42,977 nucleotides of DNA, taken from NCBI GenBank assembly GCA_017504585.1, contig JAFVQX010000071.1, positions 1 to 42,977 on the forward strand, written 5' to 3'. A model generated the notes under the pieces. That model worked only from the letters and a program-made list of their open reading frames with translations. It had not been told where the DNA came from and did no database searches. This DNA comes from Lentisphaeria bacterium (GTDB taxonomy: Bacteria > Verrucomicrobiota > Lentisphaeria > Victivallales > Victivallaceae). Every line of letters starts with the position of its first letter. Position 1 is the stretch's first letter. Positions 1 to 8,277 of the stretch are shown here, one piece after another. The position numbers and the translations under genes are program-made.

Positions 1-29
1 AAACCAGTGAAAAATTCACGGTGTTTATT

Positions 30-221
30 CTAAATGTTCACCAAGAGTTCGATCAGCGTGAACGCTGATCGAGTGAAGATGTGAAGGTGTGAAGAGCAGT
101 TTTGACAATTGTCAAAACTGCGTGAAGTGCGCCCTGCCGGGCGTAAGGATGTGTTGTTTTTATAGATTTTTTTGAGGTAATACAACGGCAAAACACCTAT
201 TTGACAAGTTTTACTCACCAA
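30..221 (-). pseudogene. truncated prepilin N-terminus (gene remnant)
   Basis: The minus strand reads [13 protein letters not shown] and then meets a TAG stop at 30-32. The FTLIELLV core is the prepilin N-terminal methylation signature that two intact genes in this window also carry, but here the sequence leaves the family right after LLV, where [10 protein letters not shown] should follow, and becomes AT-rich. Because the loss is abrupt, it looks like a recombination scar rather than a point frameshift. The reading frame upstream of the motif is probably not a real protein: it runs through two perfect palindromes. It lies downstream of another gene fragment on the same strand. The motif is certain; the history is inferred. 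Confidence 0.55.
50..120. repeat. two perfect palindromes overlapping the prepilin remnant
   Basis: Positions 50-71 form a 10-bp-arm hairpin with a 2-base centre (CGATCAGCGT / ACGCTGATCG), lying inside the codons of the prepilin motif. Positions 97-120 are a 24-bp perfect palindrome (CAGTTTTGACAA and its complement). A shorter GTGAA/TTCAC hairpin sits at about 7-19. Three hairpins in 120 bases, with no T-tract that would make a terminator, point to a REP-like or MITE-like element rather than a transcription signal. Confidence 0.6.
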
Positions 222-250
222 AACTTCTATAAGGGTGAAGTTCTCCGGCT

Positions 251-577
251 TTACCCGTTCCCGGGCGCGGTAACATATTTGTTGTCGGTAAGCCAGCCGC
301 CTTTTGCCGGGGTAAAGGCGTAATGCCGTGCCGCCACCCGGGGTGCCGCAGCATCGAATGTACCGGAAAATCTGCCTTCGTAACGCTCTTCAAAGAAGTT
401 CCAGACATCGTATTCGCCAGCATCGGGCAGTTTGGCTGTGATCTTGCGATCAAGATTTTCAAAGTTGAATACGCTGCAAATGGTGCGATCTCCCGCCTCC
501 CGGGTCAGCACATCCGGATGGGTCGGGTCCAGATTTCCGCAATAGCTTTTTGCGGAATTCTGAAAATGAAAGTCCAC
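251..577 (-). pseudogene. C-terminal fragment of a glycosidase
   Basis: The frame opens at a GTG at 577 with an in-frame TGA two codons upstream, has no ribosome binding site, and encodes 108 residues. The text resembles the C-terminal beta-sandwich of melibiase-like glycosidases: a phrase of the type 'CSVFNFEN' is followed by 'YDVWNFFEERYEGRFSG' and a closing strand. No catalytic barrel is present. The fragment ends exactly where a plus-strand fragment of another hydrolase begins (578), so the two halves were joined by rearrangement. A small free-standing beta-sandwich protein is possible but unlikely given the missing start signals. Family assignment is by sequence feel only. Confidence 0.5.
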
Positions 578-635
578 TGCTCAAACGCTACCGTTGGAGG
601 AAAGCATTTACGGCAAGCGTGAATGGTGGTTCAAC
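578..635 (+). pseudogene. 58-bp remnant of the hydrolase N-terminal module
   Basis: This stretch matches the coding strand of the intact 1094-residue hydrolase around 24722-24775. An 11-base match is followed by about 10 diverged bases with a one-base indel, then about 35 bases with a single mismatch that encode ESIYGKREWWFN. Similarity stops after the Asn codon. It is therefore a frameshifted scrap of a paralogous gene, inverted relative to the neighbouring fragment at 251-577, and it is followed at once by a terminator. Confidence 0.7.
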
Positions 636-659
636 TATATGCTCTTCCGCAATAACGGA

Positions 660-699
660 AGCCTTGCGGCATTACAGTATCGTGCCGCAAGGCTTTTTT
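660..699 (+). terminator. rho-independent terminator
   Basis: An 11-bp perfect stem (GCCTTGCGGCA / TGCCGCAAGGC) with an 11-base loop is followed by six T residues on the plus strand. A second small hairpin (CTTCCG / CGGAAG) precedes it. It probably ended the plus-strand hydrolase gene of which only the fragment at 578-635 survives. It may also block plus-strand transcription into the convergent gene at 726-4100. Confidence 0.85.
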
Positions 700-725
700 A
701 CCACATTTGCCCTTATGGGGCTGGA

Positions 726-3700
726 TCATTTGATTTTTACGATGGTGTAGGTCTTCAGCAGCTCTTTGGGCAAAGTTACGGTCAGAGCACCATTCTGCCA
801 ACTCTTTTTCAATGCCTTTTGACCGGCAAAATCCGGGCTGACGGCAAAAGCAGCAGCACCTGCCGGGAGATCTTTGAGCGTAAAACTTATATCCCCGGTG
901 AGCGCCGGATAAGGTACTTCAGGATAAGCGGGGTCAAGTTTATCGCCGGCTTTGACCGTTACACCGCTGTAATTGAAAAAGTGTGCATAGATCGCTCCAT
1001 CTTGGCTTTTCCACAAGGCTGTGCAGATCTTTTCGGGGGCATTGACTTGCCATACCCGGGAGCCTGCCAGAATATCGCCGTAAAGCTCTTTGACAAATTT
1101 TTCATGCTCCGGAGTAAACTCTTTGCTGCGGAAGCCCGAACCCTCCCGTTCCCACAAAGGCGCGGCAAGAGCGGCGGCAACATAGACAAATTTGCCTTTG
1201 CCGAAAGCTTTTTCCACCAGCAGCGGCACTTGCTTGCCCTGGCTGGTACGGCCGTAGAGTTTGACACCTTCCACCTTGCCTTTCAGCACCCTCAACACTC
1301 CGGCTTTGGACGGCTGGAAGTTATCCCCCAGCTTTTGGGCATAAACGATCCGGGAAAGATCCGGCTCGAAGCCCAATACATCTTTGAAAGACCACACCTT
1401 GCAGAGTCTGCCCAGTTCGTCACGCGATCCGACAATGGTGGTCAGCACCACCAAGTTGCCATTGGCGGCAAAACGTTTGATCGCCTTGACCCCATCGGAA
1501 GAAATGCAGGTATTGGCGGCAAGCATCAAAGCGGAATATTTGTTCAAGTCTTTATCATTGAGCTGGTTGTCGCAAATAAACTCATAGGATACATTCATGG
1601 CATCCAGCGTCTGCGCCAAACCGAACAGTTCGCCGTCAAAACCGACGCCCGATGCCCAGTCGCGGCTGCTCTGGGAGAAAAGCAACGCGATCTTGCTGTG
1701 AACTTGCACACCCTTGCGGGGCATGTTGTCCGGGGAGGTATCGAATTTCATAAAATCAGCTTCGCCGGGAGCAAGCTTCAGCTCCGGCAGCAATGCCACC
1801 TGATTAGCCATATTGCTTGCCGCCCACCCCGCATAGATCCGGGGATGGCCGGAGGCGTAGATCCACGCCCACACCGGCGACCGGTAAGTCAGGGTCAGCA
1901 CATTCTTCATCCGGCGGTAGGGCAAAAGCGAGCGGAAGCTCTGCAAGGGGTTGCGGCTCATTACTTCGGTACCAAAGTAATTGATCGCCCGAGCCAGTTC
2001 AAAAAGATCGTGGCTGGAATTGTAGCGCACCAGCGACCGGGTAAAGCCCCAGTGGGTGGTATACATGCTCAAAACCAGATTTTTATTGTAGGGCATACAG
2101 CGTTTGCGCAGTTCCACAAACCAGTCGGCGACTGCACTCTTGCGCCAGTTGAACCACTGACGCATAAGCTCGCTGGCATGGTTGTTCAGATTTTTGTCGA
2201 TTTCGTTGACCGGGTAATAGCAGCCGGTGGCGTTGTAGAATTTATCCCGGCAATGCTGACAGCCGCAGCCGTTGTACCAGTAATGCAATTCGTCGATCTG
2301 GAAGCCATCCACCCCCGCCTTGACCAGTTCGGCAAGATAGTTGTAGTAGCGGTCGCAAAACGCCGGGTCGGAGATGCAGAGCTGGTAGCTGGGCAGCATG
2401 GTAACGGTATCCCGGGCGGCTTCGTTGAGCATTTCTGCCAGCGAGCGGAACCCGGCGTCGATATTCCAGCACAAGGTTGCGTCGTGGTGGTCAATAACTT
2501 TAAGACCGCATTTATCAGCCGCCTGACACATCACTTTGAATGCGTCGATCCCCCGCTGGATATGGTTGATATAAGTGTGGCGGCTGTGCATGCCCGAAAA
2601 CATCACCGCATCGTACTTTTTGCCGGCGGTTTTGCTTTTTAAAAGCGCATCGGCTTTTGCCGGAGTATCAGCTTCGCTCAAAGTCGAGGAGTTGCTTAAG
2701 GCCTTGAACCAGTGCCCGCCGTTGAGCCAGTTATTTTCCGGCGCGTTTATATCGGGCAAAACCACCTCTTTTTTGAGTTTTTTGAATGGTCCGGCAGCCT
2801 CTTTGCCCGGCTGGGGCAAAACAAATGTATCGGCAGCCAGCGCAAAGACCGGCTTCTTTTTGTAGTCGATATTGCGGTAGACCGATGCCGGTTCAAAACC
2901 GTCGGAAACCCAGAACCCGCGGTTGAAGAAGAAGTCTTCCGCATCGGCAGTAAGGAACTGCAAACCAATGGCGGAAACAATGAATTTACCCTCGAACTTT
3001 ATATCAATAACGCCATCTTTCCCGACATGGAAAGTTTTGCTGGCAACATGAGCTGTACCGGGCTTGATGCTGATATTTTTTTCCAGAACTTCGCCGTTGA
3101 CCGAAACCGAGAAGTTGTTTGCCGAACCGCTGCCGTTGCCGGCACCTGTTGTGACCACATAAAATCCGGGCGCCAGACCGCTGCGGCGGAAAGTGGCATC
3201 TTTTCCGGCAAGGTGCGAGTAATAGGCACCCTGTTTATGAGCTGTATGTTCCGCAAGCTCCGGAAAATCCACCCACCCGGCACGGTTGCGTTTAGTGTAG
3301 CTGCGTAAGTTCAAAGCCGTATAGCAATCGGCAGTTTCGCTGGCACCGAAGCTGTAAAGATTAAGCGGGGCAAAGGCGTCAGGATAACGGAACTTGCGTT
3401 GAGCATGAAGTTTATCATAATCGGCAAATTCGCCTTCACGGATCACGACCTTCAAACCGGTAAAGTCATGGGCAGTCGTGACGAAGGTACTGCTGGTGAA
3501 AACCAGTTCATCATACTTTTTTTCCACGTTCCACACCCCCCGGACAGCTCCGCCGCGGTAGGTTGTGCAGTAGTCCCCGGCACCGAAAGGACAGAAGTCA
3601 AAAATGATTTTTTTATCGCCTTTTTCTGCCGCCAGAAAACGCCACGGCCGCTGGGGGTAGGGCTTATTGGCATCGCTGGTTTTGAATTCGCCCTGCACAG

Positions 3701-4100
3701 GAATAAATGCTCTGCCGTTGCCGGAAAGAGCTTCGTATTTGCCGCCGGCAAAAACACTGAACGGCAATCGTATGGACATGCCGCGGGCGCGGTTTTCTTC
3801 AAAAATCGGCACATTGCAGGAGAGGCTGATCTCCACACAGTTATCGGCACGCAGAGCGATCTCCCGGCGGTATTTATATTTGGGGTCGTCGTTCCATGCG
3901 TTCCAGACTTGGGAGCCGTCGGGCAAAGCTTTATGCTCGAATCTGGTGGGCGGTGCCGGAACGTTTATATCGATGGCTTTGACCAATACTTCGTTGTTGT
4001 ATTTGATGACCAGATCATTTTTTTCGCCGGTAACGGAAAAATTTCCGGCAAAGCTGGCCGCTGCGGCGAATAATAGGAACAGATGCAGGAAGAACTTCAT
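726..4100 (-). CDS. large secreted TIM-barrel glycoside hydrolase with GATase-like domain
   Basis: Encodes 1124 residues. The ATG at 4100 is preceded by AAGGAG at good spacing and begins a clear signal peptide (MKFFLHLFLLFAAAASFAG), so the protein is exported. The first ~300 residues look like a beta-sandwich; a further lectin-like segment with a Gly/Ser/Asn-rich strand follows near 330-430. The catalytic barrel carries DGFQIDELHYW near residue 600, a typical beta-strand end with acidic residues, followed by a CGCQHC cysteine cluster as found in unclassified GH42/GH29-like hydrolases. Residues about 800-905 look like the class I glutaminase-like fold used as a trimerisation domain in GH42 enzymes. 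The substrate cannot be read from sequence. It is monocistronic, with its own near-consensus promoter at 4140-4168. Confidence 0.8.
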   Translation of the reverse strand: MKFFLHLFLLFAAAASFAGNFSVTGEKNDLVIKYNNEVLVKAIDINVPAPPTRFEHKALPDGSQVWNAWNDDPKYKYRREIALRADNCVEISLSCNVPIFEENRARGMSIRLPFSVFAGGKYEALSGNGRAFIPVQGEFKTSDANKPYPQRPWRFLAAEKGDKKIIFDFCPFGAGDYCTTYRGGAVRGVWNVEKKYDELVFTSSTFVTTAHDFTGLKVVIREGEFADYDKLHAQRKFRYPDAFAPLNLYSFGASETADCYTALNLRSYTKRNRAGWVDFPELAEHTAHKQGAYYSHLAGKDATFRRSGLAPGFYVVTTGAGNGSGSANNFSVSVNGEVLEKNISIKPGTAHVASKTFHVGKDGVIDIKFEGKFIVSAIGLQFLTADAEDFFFNRGFWVSDGFEPASVYRNIDYKKKPVFALAADTFVLPQPGKEAAGPFKKLKKEVVLPDINAPENNWLNGGHWFKALSNSSTLSEADTPAKADALLKSKTAGKKYDAVMFSGMHSRHTYINHIQRGIDAFKVMCQAADKCGLKVIDHHDATLCWNIDAGFRSLAEMLNEAARDTVTMLPSYQLCISDPAFCDRYYNYLAELVKAGVDGFQIDELHYWYNGCGCQHCRDKFYNATGCYYPVNEIDKNLNNHASELMRQWFNWRKSAVADWFVELRKRCMPYNKNLVLSMYTTHWGFTRSLVRYNSSHDLFELARAINYFGTEVMSRNPLQSFRSLLPYRRMKNVLTLTYRSPVWAWIYASGHPRIYAGWAASNMANQVALLPELKLAPGEADFMKFDTSPDNMPRKGVQVHSKIALLFSQSSRDWASGVGFDGELFGLAQTLDAMNVSYEFICDNQLNDKDLNKYSALMLAANTCISSDGVKAIKRFAANGNLVVLTTIVGSRDELGRLCKVWSFKDVLGFEPDLSRIVYAQKLGDNFQPSKAGVLRVLKGKVEGVKLYGRTSQGKQVPLLVEKAFGKGKFVYVAAALAAPLWEREGSGFRSKEFTPEHEKFVKELYGDILAGSRVWQVNAPEKICTALWKSQDGAIYAHFFNYSGVTVKAGDKLDPAYPEVPYPALTGDISFTLKDLPAGAAAFAVSPDFAGQKALKKSWQNGALTVTLPKELLKTYTIVKIK

Positions 4101-4139
4101 GGGGATACTCCTTAACACGGTAAAGTTATGCTGTTGGGT

Positions 4140-4168
4140 AATATACCATTGGGCCTGGGCGTTGTCAA
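4140..4168 (-). promoter_or_regulatory. sigma70-type promoter for the secreted hydrolase
   Basis: On the minus strand a perfect -35 TTGACA (4163-4168) is followed by a 17-bp spacer and -10 TATATT (4140-4145). Start of transcription would fall near 4133, giving a leader of about 33 bases before the ATG at 4100. Confidence 0.8.
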
Positions 4169-4213
4169 CTGCTGACGGATTTTCTCCTGCGGATGCGGCA
4201 AAAGCCGATCCGC

Positions 4214-4258
4214 AAAAAAATGGGGGGTACAAAACCTGAAGATTTTGCAGCCCCCCCA
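4214..4258 (-). terminator. terminator of the symporter-iorAB operon
   Basis: On the minus strand, just after the iorB stop, TGGGGGG...CCCCCCA encloses a second stem TGCAAAA / TTTTGTA around an 8-base loop and is followed by ATTTTTTT. The stem has 14 pairs with one wobble and one small bulge. Confidence 0.85.
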
Positions 4259-4267
4259 GCGTTGTCT

Positions 4268-4741
4268 TTACTTGCTGCGACCCAAAGCAAAAGCGGTCAG
4301 GTTCACTGCGTGGTGTTTTTCCGGCAGGAACTTTTTCAGCGCGTTGATCCAATGCTCTTCGGCGATCTGGGGCAGACTGGCACTCAATACCCCCAGCATG
4401 GCGATATTGATGGTTTTGGGGTTTTCCAGCTTGCTTGCATCCACATCGGCGAGGGTTATCAAAGTGCCTTCGGCTTTCAGCTTGGGCTTGTTGACTTCGA
4501 TCTGGGTATCTTCCAAAACCAGCAGGAAATCGCTTTCTCCGGCAGGGATCATGGGGCTTGCCACATCATCGCCGAATCTTACTTCGCTGGAAACGGAACC
4601 GCCCCGCTGGCTCATGCCGTGGACTTCGCTCTTTTTAACGTCGAATCCGGCGGAAAAGACCGCTTCGGCAACAATGTCGGAGGCTTTCAGCACGCCCTGA
4701 CCGCCCAGACCGGCGACGATGATATTGATGGTATTGCTCAT
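4268..4741 (-). CDS. iorB: indolepyruvate oxidoreductase subunit beta
   Basis: Encodes 157 residues. The N-terminus has the nucleotide/CoA-type glycine motif GLGGQGVLKASDIVAEA, followed by EVHGMSQRGGSV, both hallmarks of the gamma/beta subunit of 2-oxoacid:acceptor oxidoreductases. With IorA it would oxidatively decarboxylate aryl pyruvates (from Trp, Phe, Tyr) to aryl-acetyl-CoA in the cytoplasm. It is somewhat shorter than the usual ~190 residues, ending soon after the conserved core. The ATG at 4741 lies 3 bases after the iorA stop, so the two are co-translated. A strong terminator follows. Confidence 0.92.
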   Translation of the reverse strand: MSNTINIIVAGLGGQGVLKASDIVAEAVFSAGFDVKKSEVHGMSQRGGSVSSEVRFGDDVASPMIPAGESDFLLVLEDTQIEVNKPKLKAEGTLITLADVDASKLENPKTINIAMLGVLSASLPQIAEEHWINALKKFLPEKHHAVNLTAFALGRSK

Positions 4742-4744
4742 AAC

Positions 4745-6346
4745 TTATTTCTCCGCAGCTTTATTGGTTTCTTCGTAGCTCTTGGCTTTGACCGCTCCGA
4801 GGATACAGGGGCGGCGGGCGATGATCACGGTCGTATCGTTGCTGGCAAGGCGTTCTGCCAGCACTGCCCGGAGTTTATCCTGTTCGGTCAGCGGGTCGAT
4901 GATGTCCACATTATCTACACCCATGGCTTTGACGGTATCTTCGATGACCAGTCGCTTTTCGGCGGGGGTGTGGTCAAGTTTTCTGCCGGTGCCGGGGTGT
5001 TCCTGCAAGCCGGTCATGGCGGTGATGCTGTTATCCAGCACCATGACCACATGGCCGGTGGCGGGCTTGTTGTAGACCATATCCACAATGCCGTTGATGC
5101 CGGTGTGCCAGAAGGTGCTGTCGCCCAAAACGCTGACCACCCGGCGGGCTTCAGCTTCGGGCAATGCACGGCGCAGACCCAGACCGGTGGTGATGCTGGC
5201 GCCCATGCAAACGCAGGTATCCACCGCTTCAAAAGGCGGCAGCACGCCCAGCGTGTAGCAGCCGATGTCGCCGGTTACGATACAGTTGAGCGCTTTCAAC
5301 GCTTCGTAGCTCTTGCGGTGGGGGCAGCCCACGCAAAGCTGGGGCGGCTTGCCGGGAGCCGGAACCGGTTCGGCTGTCAGATCGTTGGCAAGGATGCGGC
5401 GCACCCGTTCCACATTAAGTTCGCCGAAACGGTACATTTCGGCTTTGCCTTCCACATTCAGACCCATGGCTTTGCAGGCTTCGTACAGAATGGGGTCGCC
5501 TTCTTCCACGACAACACAGCGTTTGACTTTGGCGGCAAATGCTTTGAGTTTTTCAGCGGGGAAGGGGTAGCTCAAAGTAAGTTTGAGTATGCTTGCTTCC
5601 GGCGCAGCTTCCCGGCAATGGTGATAGCTGATACCGGAAGTGATGATGCCCAGCTCTTCGCCTTTGACCAGCTCTTTGGTGTATTCATTGCTGCTGTCGC
5701 TCAAAGCGGCGATGTCGGCAAGCTTTTTCCGCAGATTTTTGTGGGCGATCCGGGCGTAAGCAGGGATCATCACATTGCTTTTTACATCTTTGGTATAAGC
5801 TGCCGGAGCAACTTCCACCGGACTTTCCCGCCGTGCCACCAGACTTTTGCTGTGGCAGACCCGGGTGGTCAAACGGTAAAGCACCGGCTGGTGGAACTTT
5901 TCGGAAAGCTCAAAAGCTTTAAAGAGAAAATCGTAGGCCTCCTGGGAATCCGAGGGTTCAAACATCGGTACACCCGCAGCAGCGGCGTAACGGCGGTTGT
6001 CCTGTTCGTTCTGGCTGGATGCCATACCCGGGTCGTCGGCAGAAATGATGACCAGTCCGCCGGGAGTGCCGGAGTAGGCAATAGTAAAAAGCGGGTCTGC
6101 CGCCACATTCAAACCCACATGTTTCATGGTGGCGAGGGTGCGCACCTGACCGAAAGCGCCGCCGATGGCGTTTTCCAGCGCGGTCTTTTCGTTGGGCGAC
6201 CACTGGGCCTTACCGCCGAGGCGGGCAAATTCATCGAGGATTTCCGAAGAGGGGGTCCCGGGGTAACCGGCACCGAACGCGACGCGGGCATCAAAAGCCG
6301 CCAGAGCGATAGCTTCGTTGCCGCTGAGCAATTGTTTTACTGCCAT
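4745..6346 (-). CDS. iorA: indolepyruvate oxidoreductase subunit alpha, lacking the C-terminal ferredoxin domain
   Basis: Encodes 533 residues. The start at 6346 has GGAAAGGAG upstream. The N-terminal pyrimidine-binding domain has GAGYPGTPSSEILDE and the ADDPGMASSQNEQDNR motif. The C-terminal thiamine-diphosphate domain has LCVGCPHR, GDIGCYTLG and GDSTFWHTGING with a downstream Asn, the metal/TPP motif. Archaeal IorA carries an additional ~70-residue C-terminal 2[4Fe-4S] ferredoxin module; here the protein stops about 20 residues after IIARRPC and no cysteine cluster follows, in this frame or before iorB. Electron transfer must then use another route or an external partner. Shorter IorA forms may be normal in some gut anaerobes; I could not check. 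Confidence 0.92.
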   Translation of the reverse strand: MAVKQLLSGNEAIALAAFDARVAFGAGYPGTPSSEILDEFARLGGKAQWSPNEKTALENAIGGAFGQVRTLATMKHVGLNVAADPLFTIAYSGTPGGLVIISADDPGMASSQNEQDNRRYAAAAGVPMFEPSDSQEAYDFLFKAFELSEKFHQPVLYRLTTRVCHSKSLVARRESPVEVAPAAYTKDVKSNVMIPAYARIAHKNLRKKLADIAALSDSSNEYTKELVKGEELGIITSGISYHHCREAAPEASILKLTLSYPFPAEKLKAFAAKVKRCVVVEEGDPILYEACKAMGLNVEGKAEMYRFGELNVERVRRILANDLTAEPVPAPGKPPQLCVGCPHRKSYEALKALNCIVTGDIGCYTLGVLPPFEAVDTCVCMGASITTGLGLRRALPEAEARRVVSVLGDSTFWHTGINGIVDMVYNKPATGHVVMVLDNSITAMTGLQEHPGTGRKLDHTPAEKRLVIEDTVKAMGVDNVDIIDPLTEQDKLRAVLAERLASNDTTVIIARRPCILGAVKAKSYEETNKAAEK

Positions 6347-6371
6347 AATGCTTCTCCTTTCCTTACAATTT

Positions 6372-7946
6372 TTATTTGAAACAATTATCGATATGTTCTT
6401 TATCCATCGGCCTGGTCAGCAAACTTACTGTCACCAGTGCCGCTATCGACAGGGGCAAGGCGTAGCACAATGTATCCACAAAGGGAATGGGGAAAGTGCT
6501 GATAAGTTCGTCGCAGCCAAAAAGTTTTTTGCATATACCCAGCGCCGCAGATTCGCTGCGGTGCAGAAATGTCAAGCCGAAAAGACTCACTGCTGCCCCC
6601 ACGGCGATACTTGCCCACACCCCCGGCAAAGTGGCACGTTTCCAGTAAAGTGCCGCCACATATGCCGGCAGGAATGCCGCTGCGCATACGCCGAAAAATA
6701 TTGCCGTGCCCCGCGCCACGATACTGACCGGGAAGATATATGCTACGGCAATACTGGCAATGACCCCCAGAATGATCCCCAGCCGGGTGATGTTTTTGCT
6801 GTCGCCTCTGTCGCCCCGCAGCGTCCGGCAGAGGTCATAACCCAGCGAACTGCCGTTGACATGCACCAGCGAACTTAAAGTTGACATTGCCGCCGAAAGC
6901 AGCGTGAGCATGAATATATAGACAAACGCTTTGGGCATTGCCGAGTCGATAAAACGGGGTATGATCAAGTCGGCATTGCCTTTGGCAGCGGTTATGGCAA
7001 TGACGCCTTCGTGTTTGAAGAACCAGACATTGGCAAGCGCCCCCACCACATAAGCGATCCCGGCGGTGCAGAGAATGAAGACCGACCCCACCAGAATAGC
7101 GCGATTGATCTGTTTGCCGCTTTTGACGGTCATAAAACGCACCGCCAGCTGGGGTTGCGCCAAAGCCCCGATCCCCACACCCAGAATGATGCTGGAAATA
7201 AGAGTCCACGACCACTGGGAGTTCCAGCGGGGCATGGCGGTCCAGCCCTCATGACCCAGCGCCGCAAGATTTGCCGGCACCAGGGGTTTCATATCGGTCA
7301 GCATCTGATGTGCCGAAACTATGCCGCCCAATTCGTGATAAGTCATCCACAACAGCGACACCATGCCCAGAACCATTACTATCCCCAGCAAAGCATCCAC
7401 ATACATAACGCCTTTGATGCCGCCGAAACCTACATAAATAGAAACGATCGCCGCAAAGATCAGCAATGCCATATTGTAATCCAGCCCCAGCGCCTGCTCC
7501 ACAAACCGGGCGCCGCCGATCAGCACCACCCCCGAATAAATGGGCATGAAAGCTACAATGATCGCCGCCATAAGTACTTTGATATTGCGGGAGCGGAAGC
7601 GCAATCCGATAAATTCCGGAAAGGTGTTGGCATCCAGTTTCTGCCCGATCCGGCGGGTGCGTTTGCCGAATACCAGAAAAGCGATCAGCACCCCCACGGC
7701 AATATTCATGAATGGCAGCCAGAGCAGCCCCAGCCCGAACAACCCCGCCATGCCGCCGAAACCCACGATGGCAGATGTGCTGATAAATGCCGCGCCGTAA
7801 CTCATGGCCATAACAAAAGGATGCACCGAATTGCCGCCCACAAGGTAATCTTTGGCGCTGCGGGTGGTACGGTAGCCGTAGTAACTCAAAAAGGCAACTG
7901 CCGCCAAAAATACGGCAATGATAACACACAAAAGCAAGCTGTTCAT
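6372..7946 (-). CDS. SSS-family sodium:solute symporter
   Basis: Encodes 524 residues with about 13 hydrophobic segments, the size and pattern of the sodium:solute symporter (SLC5) family. The sequence AAFISTSAIVGFGG in the second membrane region is the typical SSS motif. The substrate is unknown; sugars, organic acids and amino acids all occur in the family. Its ATG overlaps the stop of the small accessory gene by ATGA, and iorA starts 25 bases after its stop, so import and 2-oxoacid oxidation are transcribed together. That suggests, without proving, that the symporter carries an aromatic acid, a 2-oxoacid or the amino acid that feeds IorAB. Confidence 0.88.
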   Translation of the reverse strand: MNSLLLCVIIAVFLAAVAFLSYYGYRTTRSAKDYLVGGNSVHPFVMAMSYGAAFISTSAIVGFGGMAGLFGLGLLWLPFMNIAVGVLIAFLVFGKRTRRIGQKLDANTFPEFIGLRFRSRNIKVLMAAIIVAFMPIYSGVVLIGGARFVEQALGLDYNMALLIFAAIVSIYVGFGGIKGVMYVDALLGIVMVLGMVSLLWMTYHELGGIVSAHQMLTDMKPLVPANLAALGHEGWTAMPRWNSQWSWTLISSIILGVGIGALAQPQLAVRFMTVKSGKQINRAILVGSVFILCTAGIAYVVGALANVWFFKHEGVIAITAAKGNADLIIPRFIDSAMPKAFVYIFMLTLLSAAMSTLSSLVHVNGSSLGYDLCRTLRGDRGDSKNITRLGIILGVIASIAVAYIFPVSIVARGTAIFFGVCAAAFLPAYVAALYWKRATLPGVWASIAVGAAVSLFGLTFLHRSESAALGICKKLFGCDELISTFPIPFVDTLCYALPLSIAALVTVSLLTRPMDKEHIDNCFK

Positions 7947-8068
7947 CGGGCTTCTCCCGAATCGTCGCCGGAATTATAGCAGACGATCCCGTAAACAACA
8001 CAAAACAACGTTACAGCAATATTGGCGCAGTAGGCTGCCGCAACCCACGGATCACTCATTCCCAACAT
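7943..8068 (-). CDS. symporter small accessory protein
   Basis: Encodes 41 residues starting MLGMSDPW, one hydrophobic helix (residues about 8-28), then a short polar tail CYNSGDDSGEAR. It matches the pattern of the short single-helix proteins found just upstream of SSS symporters. The ATG at 8068 is chosen because GGGAG lies 11 bases upstream; an in-frame ATG at 8086 has no ribosome binding site. Its TGA overlaps the symporter ATG (ATGA), so the two are translationally coupled. It presumably packs against the symporter in the inner membrane. Confidence 0.8.
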   Translation of the reverse strand: MLGMSDPWVAAAYCANIAVTLFCVVYGIVCYNSGDDSGEAR

Positions 8069-8118
8069 AAAAGAATATGCTCCCATCGTATAAAAAGTAA
8101 AACAATAATTAAATGAAT

Positions 8119-8147
8119 AATATAGCACCGGAGCGGTAGTTAGGCAA
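8119..8147 (-). promoter_or_regulatory. promoter for the symporter-iorAB operon
   Basis: On the minus strand -35 TTGCCT (8142-8147) and -10 TATATT (8119-8124) are separated by exactly 17 bp, about 50 bases upstream of the accessory gene start at 8068. Confidence 0.65.
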
Positions 8148-8277
8148 ATTTTTTGATCTCTTTTGCCGCGTGGAAAACCGGAAAAGATCATTATAAGTAT
8201 ACGCGGTTGTATCTTTTTTTGAGTTTTTTCTTGAAAAATTCCCATAACAGGTGTATTTGTAAAGAACATCTATGTTT

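Noticed and set aside
594-2642. Long plus-strand open frame of 682 codons opposite the secreted hydrolase
   Set aside because: It lies antisense to a gene with signal peptide, ribosome site and domain motifs, and has no start signals; codon bias makes antisense frames open here. Only its first ~40 bases are a real remnant (578-635).
4101-4352. Longer start for the 1124-residue hydrolase
   Set aside because: The extension covers the promoter and the terminator of the upstream operon; the ATG at 4100 has a ribosome site and a signal peptide.
4193-6379. Plus-strand open frame of 728 codons opposite iorA and iorB
   Set aside because: It spans two genes with unmistakable family motifs on the other strand; no homology or ribosome site.
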